A model generated the notes under the pieces. That model was not told the DNA's origin, searched no databases, and saw only the letters and a list, made by a program, of their open reading frames with translations. A stretch of 64,000 nucleotides of DNA from Triglochin maritima. Taxonomy: Eukaryota; Streptophyta; Magnoliopsida; Alismatales; Juncaginaceae. Numbering within the stretch: position 1 is the first letter of the stretch; each line of letters opens with the position of its first letter. Below, in pieces: positions 56,295 to 64,000 of this stretch. The DNA is taken from positions 31,291,621 through 31,355,620 of the forward strand of contig OY821784.1 in the NCBI GenBank assembly GCA_963682175.1, in the 5' to 3' direction. The position numbers were made by a program, and so were the translations under genes.

Positions 56295-57423
56295 TTGTCG
56301 GGGAGGTGTTAGTCTAGACTCTGGTTTGGACGATTCGAGTGGATTTAATTTGTGTTTTGTAGTTTCTATTTGTTTCAGGAGACTCTGCAGCTCAAAGGAA
56401 GGCAGCTAGAGAAGTTGGGAGAGGAACTGAGACCTTTGGATCGCCAATCAGCGGTCTGGTAATCTCGTTTTCCCTTCTACTTTCTTTGGCTTGATTATGT
56501 ATTTGATATAGAAGTCTGGGGCTCAATTTGGCATGTTCTGACTTTTAGTTTATCCCCAGATCAATAATCAATCTGCCATTAAGCAACTTGGACCATAAAA
56601 CCCAAAGTAAAAGATTAGGCATTCTTTCTTGTTTAGGTCATGTATCATGTACTTGACTTAGGCACGCAGATTGTCTTTTATTTTAGCTTTAGTTTCAGTT
56701 GCTGAGCGCTGGTGTAAGGTACTCATTTCGTACTCTCATTCATGCATTTCGTATGAACATGCATTAGTTAGTAGGAATTGCATTGCAACAAGTGTGAGTT
56801 GAGCGTTTGTTTGGAGAGTTGATTGCTATATTCAGATAAGGTGGGGTTGTCCCATATAAGATAAGGTGGGGTATTTGATCACCCCTTCCTTCACCCAAAA
56901 ACAACACTAATCAGGAGCCTAATTTTAAATTCAAGTAGACATTGGCCCTAAGGATCTCGATCGCAGTAGGAGAGTGATCCGGTCCCGACCGTCATGACCT
57001 GATCGGTGTCGCCCACTCTGTCAATAGTAGGAGAGACGAGATCTCTAGATCTTGACTCACTTGCTGGGCTTTGTGGTCCTCGTCGTAGGGAGGTGAGGCA
57101 TGTTGAGGCTGCGTGACCTCGCAGTTAGGCTTCGTCTAGCTGTAAGGACCTATAACGACCTTAGGTTGTTTGAGCCTTGCTTGCTTGTGTTCTTCTACCT
57201 ATACCCACCCGCCGTAGCATAAGGACTTCTTCCCTTCCCTCCTGAGTCATTCTCTCTTCTGTGTCCTCCTGTCTTCACCTCGACGCACATTCTATTTTAG
57301 TTGTTCAAAAAAAGTTTTTGTTTGTGTTTGTGTGCACCTTTGTGCATGCTTGTGTGGGCATGAGACGAGAGTGGTCGTTTGACAAGGCGTGTCGTCAATC
57401 CTACTTCGGTAGTTGATTTCTCG
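56295..57423 (+). other. E4 leader
   Basis: Begins with the remaining half of the tRNA-Asp-type primer site (GTTGTCGGGGA). It contains ATCGCCAATCAGCGGT near 56440 and the block 56935-57180 conserved with E3. No gene. Confidence 0.65.
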
Positions 57424-60400
57424 ATGCCTTCATCTTCTCGTGTCGTACACAGTCCGGGTGTCATGGCTGATCATTACCGCGAGGAGGAGCAGTTGTTGGA
57501 CCCACCTGTCTCACTTGTTCCACCAGTTCTTGTTCCTGTTTCTGTACGTGATCGATGCTACCCGAGCCGTACTGCTCTACCTTCATGCATCGTATTGTCA
57601 CAGGCAAATGGAAACCATTTTGAGGTTAAGCCTCCGTTTATCTCCATGCTCCCTCATTTCACTGGGAAGGGTGACCCCTATATCTTTCTCAGGGAATTTG
57701 AGGAGGTATGTGCTATGTTCAAGCTGCAATAGCTTAACACATACTCCATCCATCTTAGGCTTGCCTCCTTTGCACTGAAGGATGATGCCAAGAAGTTGTT
57801 GTACAGCAACCAGGCGAATGCCTTTAGGACTTGGGATGAGTTTCAATCTGCATTCCTGAAGAAGTACTTTCCAAATCATCGGACTCAAAAACTGAGGAAC
57901 GAAATCAATTCGCTCTATCAACATGAGACTAAATCATTCCATGCATACTTAGAGAGGTTCAAGGAGCTACTATCCTAATGCCCTCACCATGGCATTGAGT
58001 TGTGGAGCCTTTGTCAGATTGTGTACGAGGGTCTTCACATCCAGTCCCGAACGCTCCTTGAGTCCATGTGTCAAGGAGAGTTCTTAGGAAAGGATGAAAG
58101 GGAGGCATGGGCTTTCCTAGAAGACATCACTAAGAAAACAATGCCGTGGGAGAGTGTGAGGGAACCATCAGCATCGTCTAGCATAGGAGCGAGGATCGCA
58201 AACGCAAACTCGACTAGATCGAGTACCGCGTTTACTATCGATACCACTACGACCACCGAGGCCCGCATGACGGCCTTAATGCGCCATATGGATACGATTG
58301 AGATCCAAACCATCAAGGTGTGTCTCATGTGTCTGCATTTGGTCCAGTTCCCTGTCATTCATGTTGTAGGATTGGTCATGTAGGAGGCGAGTGTGCGTCC
58401 ATTCCTCCTGAGATGGAACATGTCAATGCCATCTATTATAGAGACAGGAATGACCCATACTCATCATCATATAATCCCGGATGGAGGAACCACCCTAATT
58501 TTTTATGGAACCAAAATAATGCCCCAGGTGATCCTTCAAACTTCTCTCGACCACCTAACCAACCACACCAATCTCCGATGTATGCACAATCTTATCAGCC
58601 ACCCCAAGCTCAAATCACCAATCAATCGGGTTTCCCAATTCCAACAATATGGAAGCCCGATTCAATTCGCTTGAGACCTTGACTCGTGGACTTCAAAATT
58701 CAATGAAAAACTTTATGTCATCCACAAGTCAAGTTCTCACTTCAAATCAGCAGACCATCAAATCTCTAGAGCTTCAGATGGGCCAATTGGCTCAGACTGT
58801 ACATGAAAGAGAGATAGGGACTCTGCCAAGCCAGCCTGAGGCTAAGCCTCATTGTACCAGCAATAACACATGCAAAATGAGAGTTTGGTACCTCGGGGGC
58901 GGCAACTGAACCATGTGCAGAAACTTGTTCACCATGTCAATGCAATTGTAACCTTAAGGAATGGAAAACAGGTTGACAATCACATTTCCTTGCCACCACC
59001 ACCACCATTTGTACAACCCCTCAGTGGGAATGGTGGTGAAGAAGAGGCTGAGGGTGAGGGTAATACACCAACGCCTCCTTCTCAGGCACCGCATAAAACT
59101 TACCTGCCAAAAGCTCCATATCCTAGTTGGTTAACCAAAAAACAGAGTGACACAATAGATAAGATATTAGAGGTGTTTAAGAAAGTGAAGGTTAACATCC
59201 CCCTGTTGGATGTCATTCAACAAATACCTCAGTATGCCAAAGTGTTAAAAGATCTCTGCACAACCAAGAGGAAGACCAATGTTCCTAAGAAAGCATTTTT
59301 GGATGCAACTGTAAGCTCACTTTTGTCCAATCCCACCTCCACAAAATACAAGGACCCTGGGTATCCTACTATTCAGTGTACGATAGGGGACACTAGCATG
59401 AGTAATGTATTGCTAGATTTAGGATCAGCGGTCAACCTCCTTCCATTTTCTGTTTACCAACAGTTGTACTTTGGAGAATTGAAACCAATTAAGATCACCC
59501 TCCAATTGGCGGATTGATCCATTCGTCTCCCAAAGGGGATTATTGAGGATGTACTTATCAAAGTTGGAGATTTTATGTTTCCAGTAGATTTTGTCGACCT
59601 CGATACCAACCCTGTTGCAAAGACCCACTCTCAAATACCTTTGATTTTGGGTAGACCATTTCTGGCAACCTCTAATGCATTAATTAATTGTAGAAATTGT
59701 CTCATGAAGCTCTCATTTGGTAACATGAGTGCAGAGTTTCATGTGTTCAACTCTGGTAGGCAACAAGAGCTCATGGACCAACCTTTAAATCTCAACCTCA
59801 TCCATCAATTAGAGAAAGCACCGTAAAATCAACCAACATCTCTGACACCAATGCAACCCATTGAGAATGTTTGTGGGCCAAGCAAAAACTCATTGTCTGT
59901 CTTTGCAATGCAACAGAGTGAGCTGGCATCAAACATGAATATACAAAGCGAGTGCTTGTTGGACGATTTAGTTGAGACTATTAGTGAGGGGGACACACCT
60001 CATCATATGCCCATACCTGAAGGTGTCTCTACCCCATGTCATTTGTCGTTGAGCCTTTTGAGCTTCATCTTGACTCCAACAAGCACTCATCTACGATCGA
60101 GCTTATGATTGATAATATAAAGGAGCTTGGGTGGTCCTTGTTGGATGACTTGGGGAGAAGCCCCATTCATAGTGAAACTAGTGTGTCGCATCCTTCGAAT
60201 GAGCCTGAGGAACTCATTCTGATGCACCCACTTATTGGTTGGAGGGTTTTGTTTGATGAGCAACTAAACCCTAGTGGGGCAACACAACTCCACTCATTCA
60301 TGTTGCCTACACCCAACCAATATCATGAGGGGTTCGAGTCTTTCAGCTTTGACCTTTCACCCCTCATGGCACCTCAGAGTACCAATGAAGCGGGCCCATC

Positions 60401-60452
60401 TTCGCAAATCTCTGGTCCGCATGACTCGATGTTCTTAGTTGATGTTCCTTAA
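57424..60452 (+). pseudogene. gag-pro: E4 gag-pro, multiply broken
   Basis: Frame from ATG 57424 (MPSSSRVVHSPGVM). Stops lie at 57730 (TAG where E3 has CAG), 57976 (TAA for CAA/CAG), 59515 (TGA) and 59824 (TAA), with frameshifts near 58330, 58650, 58880 and 60040. Order: gag core (DDAKKLLYSN, CPHHGIELW), knuckle CHSCCRIGHVGGEC (58353-58394), NDPYSSSYNPGWRNHPNF, linker, protease DLGSAVNLLP (Asp at 59416) with LGRPFLATSNALINCRN, and a tail with GWRVLFDEQ ending FLVDVP. The tail aligns with those of E2 and E3. No RT or integrase follows. Not translatable as a polyprotein. Confidence 0.85.
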
Positions 60453-62029
60453 CCAAATGATTATGGAATATCTTTGTTGATGTATATATCCTGTTTAAAA
60501 AAAAAAAAAAATATAAAGCAATAAAAGACACCACAAGTGAGCATTGGTTGTTGTGACCCCAACCATTGAGTATTTTGGCCCCATTTTCTTTGACGTATTT
60601 GTCTCCCTTCTTAAGCATCTCACAGGTTTTGGGAATTCGGGGTTATGTCCATCAACATGACCATGAAACTTTCCTTGTGCTTCACGTTGGTGAGATGTTT
60701 TCTTTTTTATGCATAAATCCATGTAGTATCATACTCACATCCATCGAGGACAATGCATGAAGTAAGTGTGGGGGGTGTTTTACGTGTGTACATAGTCAAG
60801 TTTTTCTCATTTTGCTTTTGTTTTCTTTTGTTTGTATTGTTAGGGTCATGATAGTGTGCTACATTTAATATTGATATATCTGTCTGTCATGATCCTTGGG
60901 TGACTTGTCTTCTTTTGCTTGACTGGTGCTTTAAAATTTTCGAATTTCTTTCAAAATCTTCATAAGTTTGCAAAAGAAAATGTTTGTGGTTTTTGCGTGT
61001 GTTTAGAATTTGCAAAACCGTTGAGAGGCAAAGTAAAAAGAAAGCTCCCAAAATTGTCTTGAACATGATGCATTAGGATATCTAAGTATACCGGTTGTAA
61101 GCCTTATCGAGTCGTTAGGATGCACCCTGGTCTTCCATTGGGGGGCGAGTAATCATAGGGTTTCAGTACTCAAACAATTAAAGAAGTCCACCCTGAACCT
61201 AGTGAGTTGAATAATTCGTATCTGTTAATATAAGGAAGTTTGTTGTAGTCAAGGACCCTTTAAATCTTGTTGTGAGACATTAAGTGTAGGGGTTTTGGTT
61301 CATATGTAGATAAGATATAAGTGAGTAGGTGTTCTCTCTTCTCGCACGACTTCTATCACTCGGGAAATTAGGTCTGAGGGGACTTGTGCCTGGTGCTTTC
61401 GAGTCATCTGACTTGGGATGCACCGACCGAACTCCCGTTACACAGGTGGTAGGGATCGCCCTATGTGGAGATGTGGGGAAAGGTGTACGTGATAGTGTAA
61501 GTCCTCATAGGCAATGATGCATGAAACCTGACCCTAGGAGAATTACACACCAACTAGTAAAAAAAGAGAAAAGAAAGAAAAAAGGTAATGCAAATAAGAA
61601 CCTTAATGGACTTTACACTTTGTATCACTTGAGAATGTTGAGGTTGTCCATGTCTTTCGCTTAAGTCCTTAATTAACTTCACAAATTGTTCATTACGCTA
61701 GGTGTGTGGACTAATACCTATATAGAGTCGGCCCGTAGGATTACCGTGTCCAATGATCGATAAAAATGAATCCATTGAGTCAAGTTTCTAGATTGAATAA
61801 TGCATCTTTGTTCGGATTTTGTTGGTGTATCCGCTGAAAACCCTCAGGAGACAACACTCCTCCTTGGCGACAAGGAGGTTTAACAACTTGTTGCACGTGC
61901 TAAGTGCAATTGGGATTCCTACGAAAGTGAGTTAGGATTTCCCTGTGTTTACAAATGATTTTTCCTTTCTTCCATTTTTCTTTTTCTTTGTTTTGCTCGG
62001 GACTAGCAAAAGTTAGGTGTGGGGTTATT
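60453..62029 (+). other. E4 3' UTR
   Basis: Same order as E3: A-rich run near 60497, ATCTCAC (60617-60623) to GTGAGAT (60690-60696), CATCGAGGACAATGCATGA and an internal purine tract (60764-60776), hairpin array (61846-61909), LTR-adjacent tract (62015-62029). Confidence 0.75.
61846..61909 (+). other. Three-hairpin RNA module in E4 3' UTR
   Basis: Hairpin 1: AGGAG (61846-61850) with CTCCT (61857-61861). Hairpin 2: CCTTG/CAAGG at 61862-61875 with GCGA tetraloop. Hairpin 3: TTGCAC (61891-61896) with GTGCAA (61904-61909). A 3-base deletion relative to E3 brings hairpins 1 and 2 into direct contact. Confidence 0.6.
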
Positions 62030-63633
62030 TGATTGACATCATTTCATGCATTCATTTGTGTCTTATATCCATTATCTTGAACCTAAATAATGCTATATAA
62101 CGAGTTTTTTGTTTAAGTTTCAGGAATAACAGGTTTGAGAAGAAGAGACTAAAACATACATAAAAGCAAGAAAAAGTACTAAATTGCAAGACTTATGGAC
62201 TGAGGTGCAAGACAGAAGGACCCGGATGTACAACCAAAAGGACTAATGATGAAATCAAGAAGCTCCACACAATTACGATGAGTATTTTGGCAATTGGATT
62301 CGGGCCCAAACATCAACAACCAAATCGGGTTCATCAAACATCAAGAAATCAAGCCAGCAACGAACCACCGAAATTCAGACTCAATCCAGAAATCTGGACC
62401 GACAATTGGCTGTCCTAGACCGCCAATTGGCGGTCCAACTTGCTCCAAATATTTCACGGTTGAGTGGGGTCGTGTATAATGTTGTTTTGGGTCCATTTAT
62501 AGTATGCATTTAGTCCCGTACCGGGGGATTATCCCCGTTTACCTTTTTCGATGCCTATAAATAGAACTCTTCCTCCTCAGTTGTATTCACTCATTGCTTG
62601 GTGGCATTCTGTCTACTTGGAGTAAGCCTTGGAGAAAAAACTCAAGGTGGAGAAGAATGCTACTAGAAAGGTGAGTCATTTAATAAAATAATTTTTCATT
62701 GTTTTGTTCTCATGTTGTCTCATTTTTATGCATGTTTAGCTTAGTCTTGTTTCTTTGATCTTAGGCTAAATTAGTTAAAATATCTTCTTTCTTCTTTCGT
62801 TTAATTGCTAGCATAATGTGTAGTGAGTAGATCCATCCCCTTTGGGGGTGGAGATGATGTTCAAATATATTGTTAAGTTTGGATATTTGATAAATTTGTG
62901 GTTGTGTAGACTTGCATGTTTTGTATGTTCATTGCGGGTATTTTCATCATCTACATGTTGGGGAATTTTGATGGGATTTGCCATAAGATTTAGGCACGTC
63001 CCATGCCAAGTTTTCTCATGTTTATTGACTGAAATTTCCTGTTTAATATGCTACATGTTAGTTATGTGTTTGTATTGGTGTTTGCTTGCTTGATTGATTG
63101 AAGAAACTTTGTTTTGATGGGTTTTGCCATAACATTTAGACACCTCCCATGCTTACCTTTGTTCTTCACATGAGTTTATTGTTTTTTATGAGTCTTTCCA
63201 TATCTTTAGACACTTCTCATGCTTAGCATAATCTTATGTTAATCAAGTAGTAATTGCCGACACATTGTGTGAATGGATTGATAGGTTTTGCCACATCTTT
63301 AGACACTTCTTATGCATGAAGACACACACACATACATTCTTACATGCATCATTCATCACGAATTTCACTTCATATGTGCACAGATCATATGTGCACACAC
63401 TCCACCCCTTAGAGGTTTCTCTTTCTGATTTCCAATCTTTCGTGCTTTCTTTTGCATTTCGTACTTATTAGTTTAGTATAGTTTACCTTTAGCGTAATCA
63501 CATATTTTCTCCCCATATTTTCCACTTGATTTCTGACAAACCATAGGCTACTCACCTCCCCGTGGATCGACCCGTACTTGCCATCGCTTCATCGCGGTCA
63601 TGCACTTGCTGTTATTAATAAAACCTTTAAACA
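62030..63633 (+). repeat. E4 3' LTR (1604 bp)
   Basis: TGATTGACATCATTTCATGC...CTTTAAACA, directly before the duplicate TGGAG. Palindrome CCGCCAATTGGCGG at 62420-62433. No MITE. Clearly more diverged from the 5' LTR than the E3 pair is. Confidence 0.9.
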
Positions 63634-63850
63634 TGGAGCTTCTTGATTTGCCCATTCATCTTTTTGGTTTTACATCCGGGTCCTTCTCTCTTTCATCTTA
63701 GTCCATAAGTCTTGCAACTTAGTCATTTTTCTTGCTTTTAGGTCCTTTTATGCCTCTTCTCCTCAATCTTGTTTAAGCCTGAAACTCAAACATAAAACTC
63801 ATTACGTAGCATTGTTTAGGTTCAAGATAATGGATATAAGTCACAAATAT
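63634..63850 (-). repeat. Minus-strand family-B LTR, right part
   Basis: Resumes the LTR begun at 52921, up to a point inside its outer end (GATAATGGATATAAG), where the next element interrupts it. Confidence 0.8.
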
Positions 63851-64000
63851 TGTTGGCTTTTTGGCCTTAATCTATGTTTTGATGATTTAATTAACCTAAT
63901 CTTAATTATGATGATGTAGAGTAGCACACATATTGCATTGCATGTATATTGTATTGTGCTAACCTCTACAGGTGATCAAGACTCAAGAAAGAAGGAAATG
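63851..64000 (+). repeat. Start of a G1-family LTR, cut by window end
   Basis: TGTTGGCTTTTTGGCCTTAA and what follows match the reverse complement of 42337 downward. The rest of the element lies beyond the window. Confidence 0.8.

Larger units (their letters stand above)
54289..63633 (+). mobile_element. Athila-like gag-pro element E4 (9345 bp), decayed
   Basis: LTRs 54289-56294 and 62030-63633, with duplicates TGGAG at 54284-54288 and 63634-63638, inserted in a minus-strand LTR of its own family. Same plan as E3: leader, gag-pro, structured 3' UTR, polypurine tract, no polymerase. Dead through stops, frameshifts and a deletion over the LTR/primer-site junction. Confidence 0.9.

Overview
The window is repeat-dense plant nuclear DNA, most likely from an angiosperm and probably a eudicot. 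The evidence is LTR retrotransposons of the Athila-like Ty3/gypsy and Ty1/copia types, an L1-type LINE remnant, a hAT-like MITE, AT-rich spacers and TATAAATAG promoters inside LTRs. No intact host gene was recognised. The only possible non-retroelement coding remnant is a decayed, intron-containing reading frame at about 11.6-14.0 kb, resembling plant mobile-domain/DUF1985-type proteins.

Layout. 1-4871: 3' part of an Athila-like gag-protease element (E1), apparently inserted into the gag of a second one (E2, 4872-10776). E2 itself carries a solo copia LTR (6220-8268, TSD GTCTC). 10777-15650: unclassified DNA, the split mobile-domain-like remnant with a solo LTR inside it, and a minus-strand LTR fragment. 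15651-34004: a copia element (C1, TSD TGTAA) whose leader is interrupted by a complete 8.9-kb Athila-like element (E3, 18301-27182, TSD TATGT). 34348-35754: solo LTR (TSD CGGTC). 36010-51294: a decayed minus-strand copia element (C2). It is interrupted by a 5.2-kb gag-only copia-type element (G1, 37111-42337), a solo LTR (42999-44540, TSD CAAGT) and a LINE fragment (48534-49281, 17-bp TSD). 51575-52350: a tandem and inverted GTGTCCA-rich repeat. 52921-64000: a minus-strand LTR interrupted by a fourth Athila-like element (E4, 54289-63633, TSD TGGAG), which carries a MITE in its 5' LTR. A G1-family LTR begins at 63851 and runs off the end.

How it fits together. None of the four Athila-like elements shows reverse transcriptase or integrase. 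They keep gag, sometimes protease, a long 3' UTR and LTRs, so they look like non-autonomous elements that depend on an autonomous partner for replication. E3 is young (about three LTR differences seen by eye in 1553 bp). C1 is also young (about nine in 2052 bp) although its pol is ruined, again suggesting mobilisation in trans. The most interesting signal is in the Athila-like 3' UTRs. Three consecutive hairpins sit just before the LTR in all four elements. The middle one has a GNRA tetraloop, and stem bases change in a compensatory way between element families. The same UTRs carry a second, internal polypurine-tract-like motif about 1.0-1.25 kb before the LTR. The LTR promoters carry family-specific palindromes, and E3 has an exact match to the plant snRNA upstream element 32 nt before its TATA box.

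All identity estimates and boundaries were read by eye; family names come from recognised motifs and not from database searches.
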